A stretch of 64,000 nt of DNA, from contig NZ_FNTF01000002.1 in NCBI RefSeq assembly GCF_900105495.1, positions 1,587,501 to 1,651,500 on the forward strand, in the 5' to 3' direction. Source of the DNA: Pseudomonas frederiksbergensis. Its GTDB lineage: Bacteria > Pseudomonadota > Gammaproteobacteria > Pseudomonadales > Pseudomonadaceae. Position numbers and translations under genes: made by a program. The notes under the pieces were generated by a model. That model made no database searches, was not told the origin of the DNA, and saw only the letters and a list, made by a program, of their open reading frames with translations. Shown piece after piece: positions 11,413-20,228 of the stretch. Within the stretch, counting starts at the first letter, position 1, and every line of letters starts with the position of its first letter.

Positions 11413-13347
11413 GTGTCAGCCATTCTCTCACTGTTACAAAGCCGTCTATTGCGGCCTGTGTTCGTTACCCTGGGTATCGCCCTTTTGGTGCAAGTGCTTG
11501 TAGCTGTCGCTCTGACCCGGAGCACAGTGACCGCGCTCGAAGCCGATCTGGGTGTGCGCCTGGGTGCCGACAGTCAAAAACTTTCCGGGGAACTTGAGCA
11601 GGCAGGGCGTGAAGTCACGTCGAGCCTCGATAGCCTTTCTACCAGCACGCGTCAGCGTCTTGCGGTGGGTTTGTCCTCGCGATTGAAGGACGAACAAGCA
11701 CAGCTGCGTGCGACGCTGGAGAAGGATCTGAAGGACTCCGCCAACGATATGGCGCAGCTTCTGGCTTCGGTCGCACCTCGGGCCATGTGGGACAGCGACG
11801 TTCCAACCCTGTCCGAATTCGCCCGCCGGGCCCAGCGCAATCCCAACGTGCTGTTCGTAATCTACGACGACGCTACCGGCCAGCACCTGACGCGCTATCT
11901 GAACCGCGAGAACCCGATCAACAAAGCGCTGCTGGAGAAAGGCCAGGGCGAGCGCGCATTGGACAAAGTGTTGGATGCGGCGAAGAACGATCCGTCGGTC
12001 TACTACCTCGAAGCCTCCATCAGCCCCAATGGCGTGGAAATCGGCAAGGTCTTGATGGGCGTCTCGACTGCTTCCGTGGAAGTCGATCTGGCCGCCCTCG
12101 ACAAGCGCTTCTCGGCGCTGATCGCCAGCAGTGATCAATTGGTGGGCGACAGCCTCAAAGGCGCGGCGGCTGATAGTGCGGCAGCGATGGGCGCGCGCCT
12201 GAAGTCGGCGCAGGCAACGGCTTCAGAGATGCAGGCCAACACCACCAGCACCGTGCAGGAAGCCGCGGGCACTTTGCGCTGGCGCATCGGCATGGGCCTG
12301 GCGGTGGTGGGCTTCGGCGTATTGCTGTTGCTGGCTGTGGTGCTGGGTCGTCGCGTGGTCAATCGTCTGAAGCTGCTGATTGCGGCCATGGATGACCTGG
12401 CGGCGGGCGAGGGCGACCTGACCAAGCGCGTGCAGATCAACAGTAAGGATGAGATCGGCGACATGGCCTCGGCGGTCAATCGCTTTGTGGATAAGTTGCA
12501 GCCGATCGTGCGCGAAGCGGGCGATGTGGCTCAGCGTACCGGTGTGGAAATCGGCGCGATGACCTTGCGCAATGCCGGGGCCGACAAAGCGGCGGGCATG
12601 CAACGCGATGAAGTGGCCGAAAGCCTGCGTGCGCTATCGCAAATGGCTGACGAAGCACAGTCTGAAAGTCATGCCATGCAGGCGGCCTTGCAGCAAGTGG
12701 TGGATATTCGTTCGGCGACAGATGAAAACACGCGGACCTCGGCGAAAGTCGGCGGCCTGATCGAGGCGTTGGCCGGGCAGGTCGACACCGGGGCGAAAGT
12801 CATCGAGCGGCTGGCACAGCAGAGTGAGCAGATTGAAGTGGTGTTGACGGTGATTCACGGGATCGCCGAGCAAACCAACCTGCTGGCGCTGAACGCCGCC
12901 ATCGAAGCGGCGCGTGCGGGCGAGACTGGTCGCGGGTTTGCCGTGGTCGCTGACGAGGTGCGAGCGCTGGCGAGCAAGACGCAGAGCTCCACTGGCGACA
13001 TTCAGGCGCACATCGTTGCCTTGCAACAAGGTGCGCGTGAGGCGGTGGCAGCGATCGGTCAGGCTGGGCGTCAGGCCAGCGAAGGTTTGCTGGTGCTGCG
13101 TGACAGTGCGCGGTTGCAGCAATCGGTGCAGGCGTCAGTCGAGCAGGTTCATGCGGCGATTGGTCTGGCAACGCAGGCAGCGGCGCATCAGGCGCAAGGC
13201 GCGCAAGCGGTACGCGGTCGGGTTGAGACCATTCATGCACAGGCTGAGAAAGCGGCTCAGGCAGTGGTGGAAACCACGGCCAGCGGCAAGGTGCTGGATG
13301 GGTTGGCGGCGCAATTGAAGGCAAGCCTGGGGCAGTTCAGGGCTTAA
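11413..13347 (+). CDS. methyl-accepting chemotaxis protein
   Basis: A 644-residue inner-membrane chemoreceptor starting at GTG with a GAGGGA ribosome site. It has a first membrane helix at about residues 14-33, a periplasmic region of about 250 residues, a second helix at about 288-310, a HAMP domain ([20 protein letters not shown]) and a cytoplasmic signalling domain. The CheW/CheA hairpin tip is clear: [20 protein letters not shown] followed by [15 protein letters not shown]. The periplasmic part is largely helical and matches no ligand-binding domain I can name, so the stimulus is unknown. No CheR-tethering pentapeptide is seen at the C-terminus. It stands alone between two terminators/repeats. 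Confidence 0.92.
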   Translation: MSAILSLLQSRLLRPVFVTLGIALLVQVLVAVALTRSTVTALEADLGVRLGADSQKLSGELEQAGREVTSSLDSLSTSTRQRLAVGLSSRLKDEQAQLRATLEKDLKDSANDMAQLLASVAPRAMWDSDVPTLSEFARRAQRNPNVLFVIYDDATGQHLTRYLNRENPINKALLEKGQGERALDKVLDAAKNDPSVYYLEASISPNGVEIGKVLMGVSTASVEVDLAALDKRFSALIASSDQLVGDSLKGAAADSAAAMGARLKSAQATASEMQANTTSTVQEAAGTLRWRIGMGLAVVGFGVLLLLAVVLGRRVVNRLKLLIAAMDDLAAGEGDLTKRVQINSKDEIGDMASAVNRFVDKLQPIVREAGDVAQRTGVEIGAMTLRNAGADKAAGMQRDEVAESLRALSQMADEAQSESHAMQAALQQVVDIRSATDENTRTSAKVGGLIEALAGQVDTGAKVIERLAQQSEQIEVVLTVIHGIAEQTNLLALNAAIEAARAGETGRGFAVVADEVRALASKTQSSTGDIQAHIVALQQGAREAVAAIGQAGRQASEGLLVLRDSARLQQSVQASVEQVHAAIGLATQAAAHQAQGAQAVRGRVETIHAQAEKAAQAVVETTASGKVLDGLAAQLKASLGQFRA

Positions 13348-13369
13348 ATGTGTATTGATTGGGCTGGCC

Positions 13370-13438
13370 TCTTCACGAGCAGGCTCGCTCCCGCATGGGA
13401 ATGCATTTCCCTGTGGGAGCGAGCCTGCTCGCGATGGC
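13370..13438. repeat. REP doublet 1
   Basis: Two inverted copies of the GGGAGCGAGCCTGCTCGCGA core face each other across a short AT-richer centre, just after the chemoreceptor stop. It may act as a transcript-end stabiliser. Confidence 0.85.
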
Positions 13439-13450
13439 AATCTCAGCGGC

Positions 13451-13683
13451 TCAAATACACCCGGGTAGTTTAAGTAGATAAACCGGCAAACCCGACACCA
13501 AAATCAACAACGCCGCATAAGGCGCAGCCGCCGCAAACTCCACATTCGCGGTATGTGCCCAGACTTCCGTCGCCAGCGTATTGAGCCCGGTTGGACTCAG
13601 CAGTAGCGTCGCCGTCAGTTCCCTCATCGCTCCAGAAACACCAGCGCAAACGCCGCGCCCAGCGTACGTGCGGCCTCTGGTTT
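13451..13683 (-). pseudogene. C-terminal remnant of an ABC transporter permease gene
   Basis: On the minus strand, about 75 residues can be read that resemble the end of an Fe(III)- or thiamine-type ABC permease: EAARTLGAAFALVFLER, then after a one-base loss in the other frame RELTATLLLSPTGLNTLAT and a last hydrophobic helix ending at 13451. The frameshift lies near 13624-13630, where the expected ER-M-RELTA is read as a stop. No start, no transmembrane core and no partner ABC genes are present. It abuts the tRNA-Leu terminator. The family call is from memory of permease C-termini, and the whole fragment is non-functional in any case. Confidence 0.6.
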
Positions 13684-13701
13684 TTCGAAAGCCAGAAACG
13701 C

Positions 13702-13725
13702 AAAAACCCGCTTTCGCGGGTTTTT
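13702..13725 (-). terminator. Terminator of the downstream tRNA-Leu unit
   Basis: AAAAACCCGC pairs with GCGGGTTTTT around a TTTC loop. Read on the minus strand it follows the tRNA-Leu gene and ends in five T residues. Confidence 0.85.
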
Positions 13726-13757
13726 GTGAAATTTCAGATCGACTCTGAAATTTGAAT

Positions 13758-13844
13758 TGGTGCCCAGAAGAAGACTCGAACTTCCACGACCTTGCGGTCA
13801 CCAGCACCTGAAGCTGGCGTGTCTACCAATTTCACCATCTGGGC
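13758..13844 (-). tRNA. tRNA-Leu (anticodon CAG), copy 1
   Basis: Read on the minus strand, the gene begins GCCCAGA and ends with a matching TCTGGGC followed by an encoded ACCA. The anticodon stem-loop is CCAGC-TTCAGGT-GCTGG, giving anticodon CAG, which reads CUG, the most used leucine codon in this GC-rich genome. The long variable arm with its own stem is typical of class II tRNA-Leu, and the T-loop TTCGAGT is normal. It is 87 nucleotides including CCA and is identical to the second copy at 14011. Confidence 0.96.
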
Positions 13845-13878
13845 ATTATCTTCAGCGTCGCCGCTGTTGATGTGGCGC

Positions 13879-13907
13879 ACTATACGGAGAGCTTTTTGAT
13901 CTGTAAA
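13879..13907 (-). promoter_or_regulatory. Sigma-70 promoter of tRNA-Leu copy 1
   Basis: On the minus strand TTTACA (-35) and TATAGT (-10) are separated by exactly 17 bases, 34 bases ahead of the mature tRNA 5' end. The GCGCC after the -10 looks like a stringent-control discriminator. Confidence 0.8.
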
Positions 13908-13945
13908 CCCCTGATTTAGTTTTAATAATCCAGGGGCCTGGAATG

Positions 13946-13971
13946 CAAAAAACCCGCTTTCGCGGGTTTTT
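13946..13971 (-). terminator. Terminator of the upstream tRNA-Leu unit
   Basis: AAAAACCCGC and GCGGGTTTTT form the same stem with a TTTC loop as the terminator at 13702, placed after tRNA-Leu copy 2 on the minus strand. Confidence 0.82.
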
Positions 13972-14010
13972 GTATGAGTCTTGAAATTGATCTAATCTCA
14001 AGCTCGAAAT

Positions 14011-14097
14011 TGGTGCCCAGAAGAAGACTCGAACTTCCACGACCTTGCGGTCACCAGCACCTGAAGCTGGCGTGTCTACCAATTTCACCATCTGGGC
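14011..14097 (-). tRNA. tRNA-Leu (anticodon CAG), copy 2
   Basis: This copy is identical over 87 nucleotides to the gene at 13758-13844, including the encoded CCA. It has its own promoter and terminator, so each tRNA forms a separate transcription unit. The two units are a tandem duplication of about 250 bp whose flanks have diverged while the tRNA, promoter and terminator stayed the same. Confidence 0.96.
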
Positions 14098-14133
14098 ATT
14101 ATCGGCAATGCGTCTGCGTCGTCGATGGCGCGC

Positions 14134-14162
14134 ACTATACGGAGCGTCTTTTTAACTGTAAA
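14134..14162 (-). promoter_or_regulatory. Sigma-70 promoter of tRNA-Leu copy 2
   Basis: TTTACA and TATAGT again lie 17 bases apart on the minus strand, followed by a GC-rich discriminator (GCGCGC). Confidence 0.8.
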
Positions 14163-14323
14163 CCCCTGAGGTCGAAAAAACCTGGAAAATTTTACCAGTG
14201 GCATTTAATTCAGCTTCTCGGTGTCGATATAGGGCTTTAGATGGGCTGTCACAGCCTGAAATTTCCCGTTTCATTACGCCTATGCCAAACTAACCCGCAT
14301 ATAGACAAGGTGAAAACTCTCTA

Positions 14324-16954
14324 ATGGCCGATTGGCAGTCCCTCGATCCCGAGGCCGCTCGTGAAGCGGAAAAATATGATAACCCTATCCCTAGCCGCGA
14401 ACTGATCCTTCAGCATCTTGCTGATCGGGGTTCGCCTGCTAACCGCGAGCAGTTGGTTGAAGAGTTTGGTCTGACCACAGAAGACCAGATCGAAGCCCTG
14501 CGCCGCCGCCTGCGCGCCATGGAGCGCGACGCTCAACTCATCTATACCCGTCGCGGCACCTATGCGCCGGTGGACAAGCTCGACCTGATCCTGGGCCGCA
14601 TCAGCGGTCACCGTGACGGTTTCGGCTTCCTGGTCCCGGACGACGGCAGTGACGACCTGTTCATGAGCCCGGCGCAAATGCGTCTGGTGTTCGATGGCGA
14701 TCGTGCCCTTGCCCGTGTTTCCGGCCTCGACCGTCGCGGTCGCCGCGAAGGCATGATCGTCGAAGTGGTGTCCCGTGCCCACGAGACCATCGTTGGCCGT
14801 TACTTCGAAGAGGGCGGTATTGGCTTCGTCGTTGCGGACAATCCGAAGATCCAGCAGGAAGTGCTGGTGACTCCAGGCCGTAACGCCAACGCCCAGATCG
14901 GTCAGTTCGTCGAAGTGAAGATCACTCACTGGCCGACGCCACGCTTCCAGCCGCAAGGCGACGTGGTCGAAGTCGTGGGTAACTACATGGCGCCGGGCAT
15001 GGAAATCGACGTTGCCCTGCGCACGTACGATATTCCCCACGTCTGGCCTGAGGCTGTGCTGAAAGAAGCCGCCAAGCTCAAGCCGGAAGTCGAAGAGAAA
15101 GACAAAGAGAAGCGCATCGACCTGCGCCATCTGCCGTTCGTGACCATCGACGGTGAAGATGCGCGTGACTTCGATGATGCGGTCTATTGCGAAGCCAAGC
15201 CGGGCAAGCTGCGCCTGTTCTCCGGCGGCTGGAAGTTGTACGTGGCGATCGCCGACGTTTCCAGCTACGTGAAAATAGGTTCGGCGCTGGACAACGAATC
15301 CCAGGTTCGTGGCAACTCGGTGTACTTCCCCGAGCGCGTCGTGCCGATGCTGCCTGAGCAGCTGTCCAACGGCCTGTGCTCGCTGAACCCGCACGTGGAT
15401 CGCCTGGCCATGGTTTGCGAGATGACCATCTCCAAATCCGGCGAGATGACCGACTACTGCTTCTACGAAGCGGTGATTCACTCCCACGCTCGCCTGACCT
15501 ACAACAAAGTCAGCGCGATGCTGGAAACGCCGAAACTCACCGAGGCGCGTGAGCTCCGTGGCGAGTACAACGACGTTCTGCCGCACCTCAAGCAGCTTTA
15601 CGCACTGTACAAAGTGCTGCTGGCCGCGCGTCACGTGCGTGGCGCGATCGATTTCGAAACGCAGGAAACCCGGATCATCTTCGGGACCGAGCGCAAGATT
15701 GCCGAAATCCGTCCGACCGTTCGTAACGATGCGCACAAGCTGATCGAGGAATGCATGCTGGCGGCCAACGTGGCCACCGCCGAATTCCTGAAAAAGCACG
15801 AAATTCCTGCGCTGTACCGCGTCCACGATGGCCCGCCACCGGAGCGTCTGGAAAAGCTGCGCGCCTTCCTTGGCGAGCTCGGCCTGTCCCTGCACAAAGG
15901 CAAGGACGGCCCGTCGCCGAAGGACTACCAGGCATTGCTGGCGAGCATCAAGGACCGTCCGGATTTCCATCTGATCCAGACTGTCATGCTGCGTTCGTTG
16001 AGCCAGGCGGTGTACAGCGCCGATAACCAGGGCCACTTCGGCCTGAATTACGAAGCCTATACCCACTTCACCTCGCCGATCCGTCGCTACCCGGACTTGC
16101 TCACGCACCGGGCGATTCGCAGCGTCATCCATTCGAAAATGGACACCCCGCACGTTCGCCGTGCTGGCGCGATGACCATTCCGAAAGCGCGCATCTACCC
16201 GTACGACGAAGCGATCCTGGAGCAGCTCGGCGAGCAGTGCTCGATGAGCGAGCGCCGTGCCGACGAAGCGACCCGCGACGTTGTGAACTGGCTCAAGTGC
16301 GAGTTCATGAAAGACCGTGTGGGCGAGTCGTTCCCGGGTGTGATCACTGCCGTGACCGGTTTTGGCCTGTTCGTCGAGCTGACTGATATCTACGTCGAAG
16401 GCCTGGTGCACGTCACCGCGCTGCCGGGCGATTACTACCACTTCGATCCTGTGCACCATCGCCTGGCCGGTGAGCGTACCGGTCGCAGCTTCCGTCTTGG
16501 CGATACCGTTGAAGTGCGGGTCATGCGCGTCGACCTCGACGAACGCAAGATCGACTTCGAGATGGCTGAAAAGACCATCAGTGCGCCGATCGGTCGCAAG
16601 AAGCGCGGGACTGAAACGGCTGCACCGGCTGCCAAAACGGCTGCAGAACCGGCCCCGGCGAAAACCGGTCGTCGTCCTGCCAAGGAAAAGGCTGTCGAAG
16701 CCTATCGCCCAAGCGATGCCGCGGCGAAAAATGCCGAGCTGCGCAAAAGCCGCGAATTGAAGCAGGCGTTGCTGTCTGAAGCGAAAAGCGGCGGTAAAGC
16801 GGCGTCTGGGGGAAAGACCGGACGGTCGGCGCCTGACAAGGCTCCCGGCGGCAAGCCAGCCAAACCGAGCAAACACCGTAAAGGCCCGCCAAAAGCGGGT
16901 TCTGCTCCAGCCGCCAAAAGCGGCGGGGCGCGTAAACCGAAGGCCAAGTCATGA
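14324..16954 (+). CDS. rnr: ribonuclease R
   Basis: RNase R is a 3'-5' processive exoribonuclease that degrades structured RNA, acts in rRNA quality control and contributes to growth in the cold. The 876-residue product has an N-terminal helix-turn-helix region, two cold-shock domains (about 80-240), the RNB catalytic domain with the metal-binding DGEDARDFDDA motif near residues 275-286, and an S1 domain (about 645-728: GESFPGVITAVTGFGLFVEL). A 140-residue tail rich in Lys, Ala, Pro and Gly follows, probably disordered and RNA-binding. It overlaps rlmB by four bases. Confidence 0.97.
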   Translation: MADWQSLDPEAAREAEKYDNPIPSRELILQHLADRGSPANREQLVEEFGLTTEDQIEALRRRLRAMERDAQLIYTRRGTYAPVDKLDLILGRISGHRDGFGFLVPDDGSDDLFMSPAQMRLVFDGDRALARVSGLDRRGRREGMIVEVVSRAHETIVGRYFEEGGIGFVVADNPKIQQEVLVTPGRNANAQIGQFVEVKITHWPTPRFQPQGDVVEVVGNYMAPGMEIDVALRTYDIPHVWPEAVLKEAAKLKPEVEEKDKEKRIDLRHLPFVTIDGEDARDFDDAVYCEAKPGKLRLFSGGWKLYVAIADVSSYVKIGSALDNESQVRGNSVYFPERVVPMLPEQLSNGLCSLNPHVDRLAMVCEMTISKSGEMTDYCFYEAVIHSHARLTYNKVSAMLETPKLTEARELRGEYNDVLPHLKQLYALYKVLLAARHVRGAIDFETQETRIIFGTERKIAEIRPTVRNDAHKLIEECMLAANVATAEFLKKHEIPALYRVHDGPPPERLEKLRAFLGELGLSLHKGKDGPSPKDYQALLASIKDRPDFHLIQTVMLRSLSQAVYSADNQGHFGLNYEAYTHFTSPIRRYPDLLTHRAIRSVIHSKMDTPHVRRAGAMTIPKARIYPYDEAILEQLGEQCSMSERRADEATRDVVNWLKCEFMKDRVGESFPGVITAVTGFGLFVELTDIYVEGLVHVTALPGDYYHFDPVHHRLAGERTGRSFRLGDTVEVRVMRVDLDERKIDFEMAEKTISAPIGRKKRGTETAAPAAKTAAEPAPAKTGRRPAKEKAVEAYRPSDAAAKNAELRKSRELKQALLSEAKSGGKAASGGKTGRSAPDKAPGGKPAKPSKHRKGPPKAGSAPAAKSGGARKPKAKS

Positions 16955-17718
16955 GTCAGTTGGAAAAGATCTACGGCGTGCACGCTGTAGAAGCGTTGCT
17001 GCGTCACCACCCAAAACGCGTCAAGCAGATCTGGCTGGCCGAAGGCCGCAGTGATCCGCGTGTTCAAACGCTGATCGAGTTGGCGAGCGAAAATCGCGTG
17101 GCCGTCGGCAATGCCGAGCGCCGTGAGCTGGATGCCTGGGTTGAAGGCGTGCACCAGGGCGTGGTGGCAGAGGTGAGTCCGAGCCAGGTCTGGGGCGAGG
17201 CGATGCTCGACGAACTGCTCGATCGCACCGAAGGCGCACCGCTGTTGCTGGTGCTCGACGGCGTGACCGATCCGCACAACCTTGGCGCTTGCCTGCGTTC
17301 TGCCGATGCGGCGGGCGCACTGGCGGTGATCGTTCCAAAGGACAAGTCGGCGACCTTGACCCCGACGGTGCGTAAAGTGGCTTGCGGCGCGGCGGAAGTG
17401 ATTCCGTTGGTTGCGGTGACCAATCTGGCGCGCACCCTGGAAAAGCTCAAGCAGCGCGGCTTGTGGGTCGTCGGTACGGCGGGTGAAGCTGAGCAGAGTC
17501 TGTATCAGCAAGACATGACCGGCCCGACCATCCTGATCATGGGGGCTGAAGGCAGCGGCATGCGTCGCCTGACCCGCGATCTTTGCGACTACCTGGTGCA
17601 CCTGCCGATGGCGGGTAGCGTCAGCAGTCTCAACGTTTCCGTGGCGACCGGCGTCTGCCTGTTCGAAGCCCGGCGCCAGCGCAGCGTCAAGGCTGCCGGA
17701 ACGGCCAAGAAGTCCTGA
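16951..17718 (+). CDS. rlmB: 23S rRNA (guanosine-2'-O-)-methyltransferase RlmB
   Basis: RlmB methylates the 2'-O of G2251 in the peptidyl-transferase P-loop of 23S rRNA. The 255-residue SPOUT protein has an N-terminal substrate-binding domain starting MSQLEKIYGVHAVEALLRHH. The trefoil-knot catalytic domain carries DGVTDPHNLGACLRSADAAG, IMGAEGSGMRRLT and the C-terminal SLNVSVATGVCLFEARRQR. Its ATG overlaps the rnr stop, so the two RNA-processing genes form an operon, as in E. coli. Confidence 0.96.
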   Translation: MSQLEKIYGVHAVEALLRHHPKRVKQIWLAEGRSDPRVQTLIELASENRVAVGNAERRELDAWVEGVHQGVVAEVSPSQVWGEAMLDELLDRTEGAPLLLVLDGVTDPHNLGACLRSADAAGALAVIVPKDKSATLTPTVRKVACGAAEVIPLVAVTNLARTLEKLKQRGLWVVGTAGEAEQSLYQQDMTGPTILIMGAEGSGMRRLTRDLCDYLVHLPMAGSVSSLNVSVATGVCLFEARRQRSVKAAGTAKKS

Positions 17719-17735
17719 TCCAGCGCTAAACCCCT

Positions 17736-17828
17736 CCTGTGGGAGCTAGCCTGCTAGCGATGGCGGAGTCACATTCAACATCAATATTGAATGTTATTTC
17801 CTCATCGCTAGCAGGCTAGCTCCCACAG
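17736..17828. repeat. REP doublet 2 (variant core)
   Basis: Inverted copies of a variant core, GGGAGCTAGCCTGCTAGCGA, lie around an AT-rich centre after rlmB. The usual CGAG is replaced by CTAG in both arms, so the pairing is kept. Confidence 0.82.
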
Positions 17829-17881
17829 TGGTTTGTGTTTTGGGCAAATAGTCGTGGTTGTTCAAATAATCACCAATTGCC

Positions 17882-17910
17882 TTGCGCCTCTTCCGTCCCT
17901 TCTCTACAAT
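17882..17910 (+). promoter_or_regulatory. Promoter of the rpsF operon
   Basis: TTGCGC (17882-17887) and TACAAT (17905-17910) are spaced by 17 bases, with a GCGCCCC discriminator after the -10 as expected for a growth-rate-controlled ribosomal protein operon. The leader would be about 110 nucleotides. Confidence 0.7.
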
Positions 17911-17988
17911 TGCGCCCCTTGCTGTGACGGCAGGCACGCATGTGTCTATCGCAAGCAAGTCCATAAGTGTCATTCACTCCTTGTCTGA

Positions 17989-18002
17989 CCGCTTTTGAGC
18001 GG
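17989..18002 (+). promoter_or_regulatory. Hairpin in the rpsF leader, possible S6:S18 site
   Basis: CCGCT and AGCGG form a 5-bp stem with a TTTG loop about 27 bases before the rpsF start. Many bacteria autoregulate rpsF-rpsR through an S6:S18-binding leader RNA containing a CCG element. This hairpin is in the right place, but the match is too short to be sure. Confidence 0.35.
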
Positions 18003-18028
18003 CAGGCTACAACCCGTAAGGAGCATTC

Positions 18029-18451
18029 ATGCGTCATTACGAAATCATCTTTTTGGTCCACCCGGATCAAAGCGAGCAAGTCGGCGGCATGGTAGAGCGT
18101 TACACCAAGCTGATCGAAGAAGACGGCGGCAAAATCCACCGTCTGGAAGATTGGGGCCGTCGTCAACTGGCCTACGCAATCAACAATGTTCACAAGGCTC
18201 ACTACGTGATGCTGAACGTTGAGTGCACTGGCAAGGCCCTGGCCGAGCTGGAAGACAACTTCCGCTACAACGATGCAGTGATCCGTAACCTGGTCATCCG
18301 TCGCGAAGAAGCCGTTACCGGCCAATCCGAGATGCTCAAGGCTGAAGAAAACCGCAGTGAGCGCCGTGAGCGTCGCGACCGTCCTGAGCACGAAGGCGCT
18401 GAAAGCGCTGATAGTGATGACAGCGACAACAGCGATAACGCTGACGAGTAA
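18029..18451 (+). CDS. rpsF: 30S ribosomal protein S6
   Basis: S6 binds the central domain of 16S rRNA together with S18. The 140-residue product begins [20 protein letters not shown] and keeps the [20 protein letters not shown] core. The C-terminus is a Glu/Asp/Ser-rich tail that in E. coli is a substrate for RimK glutamylation; here it ends [10 protein letters not shown], not in a run of Glu. A TAAGGAG ribosome site precedes the ATG. It heads the rpsF-rpsR-DUF2232-rplI cluster. Confidence 0.98.
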   Translation: MRHYEIIFLVHPDQSEQVGGMVERYTKLIEEDGGKIHRLEDWGRRQLAYAINNVHKAHYVMLNVECTGKALAELEDNFRYNDAVIRNLVIRREEAVTGQSEMLKAEENRSERRERRDRPEHEGAESADSDDSDNSDNADE

Positions 18452-18479
18452 TCCACGGACCTTTTGAGGAGCCTATTAC

Positions 18480-18710
18480 ATGGCACGTTTCTTCCGTCGT
18501 CGTAAATTCTGCCGCTTCACCGCTGAAGACGTGAAAGAGATCGATTACAAAGATCTCAACACTCTGAAAGCTTATGTATCCGAGACCGGCAAAATCGTTC
18601 CAAGCCGCATCACCGGTACCAAAGCACGTTATCAGCGTCAGCTGGCCACCGCTATCAAGCGCGCCCGCTTCCTGGCCCTGCTGGCCTACACCGACAGCCA
18701 CGGCCGCTGA
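18480..18710 (+). CDS. rpsR: 30S ribosomal protein S18
   Basis: A 76-residue basic protein starting [16 protein letters not shown], with the conserved [20 protein letters not shown] and [19 protein letters not shown] segments. It assembles with S6 on the 30S platform. It is 28 bases after rpsF and preceded by GAGGAG. Confidence 0.98.
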
Positions 18711-18746
18711 GACCGGGCAGTCGACACGTAGCAAAGGATTGAAAGC

Positions 18747-19640
18747 ATGCGTGCCATAGCTGAGTTCATCATGCGCGGCCGTATGCAGGCCACTCTGGTA
18801 GTGGCCGGATGCGCAACGTTGCCGTTGTTGTATTGGTTGGGTGCTGCCGCGGGTTGCCTTGTGCTCCTGCGGCGCGGATTGAAGGACGCCCTGGGCGTTC
18901 TTGCTCTGGGACTGCTGCCGGCGTTGATCTGGTGGTTTTATTCCGATGACCCACGGGCACTTCTGGTGCTGCTGGGGTCTTGGAGCCTTGCGTTGGTTTT
19001 GCGCGCAAGCGAGTCCTGGAACCGCGTGCTGCTGGTCAGCATAGCGATGGGAGTGGTGTTTTCAGTGGTGCTGGGGACAGTTTTTGCTCCCCAAATCGAG
19101 ATGCTGGCGCAGGCTTTGATAAAAGTCATGCCGTCGCTACTCGGTGATGTCTACCAGAAGTTGTCGGTAGACGAGCAAGCGCAATTTGCGTCCCTGATCG
19201 CACCGGTCCTGACCGGCCTGATTGCGGCTTTGTTGCAAATCGTCAGTGTGCTGAGCCTGCTTGTCGGGCGCTACTGGCAGGCGTTGTTGTACAACCCGGG
19301 TGGTTTTGGTCGCGAGTTTCGCGCCATCCGATTCCCGCTGGGGCTGGCGATGTTACTGCTGGCGTTCATGCTTCTGGGGCCGAACATCGGTCCGCAGATG
19401 GCCATGTTGACGCCGTTGTGCAGTGTACCGCTGGTGTTCGCCGGGCTGGCCCTGATTCATGGGCTGGTGGCGCAAAAGCGACTGGCCAGGTTCTGGCTGG
19501 TGGGGTTGTACGTCACGCTGTTGCTGTTCATGCAGCTGATCTATCCGTTGCTGGTGGTCTTGGCCATCGTCGACAGCCTGATTGATTTTCGCGGTCGTTC
19601 GACGCCGAAAGACGTCGATAGCGCGAACGGTGAAGGTTAA
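18747..19640 (+). CDS. DUF2232 family inner-membrane protein
   Basis: A 297-residue very hydrophobic protein with about seven to eight predicted membrane helices (for example residues 14-50, 55-75, 80-115, 150-175, 190-215, 225-245, 250-280). It belongs by position and appearance to the DUF2232 family of predicted membrane proteins that Pseudomonas always carries between rpsR and rplI. Function is not established. Start is ATG 18747 with an AAAGGA ribosome site, and the gene is 20 bases ahead of rplI. Confidence 0.85.
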   Translation: MRAIAEFIMRGRMQATLVVAGCATLPLLYWLGAAAGCLVLLRRGLKDALGVLALGLLPALIWWFYSDDPRALLVLLGSWSLALVLRASESWNRVLLVSIAMGVVFSVVLGTVFAPQIEMLAQALIKVMPSLLGDVYQKLSVDEQAQFASLIAPVLTGLIAALLQIVSVLSLLVGRYWQALLYNPGGFGREFRAIRFPLGLAMLLLAFMLLGPNIGPQMAMLTPLCSVPLVFAGLALIHGLVAQKRLARFWLVGLYVTLLLFMQLIYPLLVVLAIVDSLIDFRGRSTPKDVDSANGEG

Positions 19641-19659
19641 AAGTTAAGAGGATTTTCAC

Positions 19660-20106
19660 ATGCAACTGATCCTTCTGGAAAAAGTCACCAACCTGGGCAA
19701 CCTGGGTGACAAAGTGAACGTTAAGGCTGGCTACGGTCGTAACTACCTGCTGCCTTACGGCAAAGCTACCGCTGCGACCGCTGCCAACCTGGCTGCGTTC
19801 GAAGAGCGTCGCGCTGAGCTGGAAAAAGCCGCAGCAGATCGTAAAACTTCGGCTGAAAGCCGCGCTGCCCAACTGGCTGAGCTGGAAGTGACTATCACTG
19901 CCACCGCTGGCGACGAAGGCAAGCTGTTCGGTTCGATCGGTACTCACGACATCGCTGATGCACTGACCGCCTCTGGCGTTGAAGTTGCAAAAAGCGAAGT
20001 TCGTCTGCCGAACGGCACTATCCGCAACGTAGGCGAATTCGACGTAGCCGTGCACCTGCACGCCGAAGTTGAAGCCACCGTACGCGTTGTCGTGGTAGCA
20101 GCTTAA
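19660..20106 (+). CDS. rplI: 50S ribosomal protein L9
   Basis: L9 binds domain V of 23S rRNA at the base of the L1 stalk and helps reading-frame maintenance. The 148-residue protein has the N-terminal domain [19 protein letters not shown] with the [12 protein letters not shown] motif, a long central helix, and the C-terminal domain ending [18 protein letters not shown]. An AAGAGGA ribosome site precedes the start. Confidence 0.98.
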   Translation: MQLILLEKVTNLGNLGDKVNVKAGYGRNYLLPYGKATAATAANLAAFEERRAELEKAAADRKTSAESRAAQLAELEVTITATAGDEGKLFGSIGTHDIADALTASGVEVAKSEVRLPNGTIRNVGEFDVAVHLHAEVEATVRVVVVAA

Positions 20107-20151
20107 GCAGCACTTGTCGGCTGGTACCCTCGGGTACTTGCCGGTAACATC

Positions 20152-20181
20152 GGGCACGATCCTGTTTACAGGTCGTGCCCT
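20152..20181 (+). terminator. Terminator between rplI and dnaB
   Basis: GGGCACGA and TCGTGCCC pair, extended by CCTG/CAGG with one bulged T, and are followed by TTTG. The T run is short, so termination may be partial and dnaB may receive read-through. Confidence 0.6.
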
Positions 20182-20228
20182 TTGTCTTTCTGCAGTTCCT
20201 GATTTTCACAAAACTATTTCAAGTGGCC

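Noticed and set aside
13451..13807. A complete 118-residue protein on the minus strand
   Set aside because: Its first half is the antisense of the tRNA-Leu and terminator; only the last part resembles a permease C-terminus, so it is a remnant and not a gene.
14321..16876. 851-codon minus-strand frame
   Set aside because: It is antisense to rnr along its full length; the plus strand encodes intact RNase R motifs.
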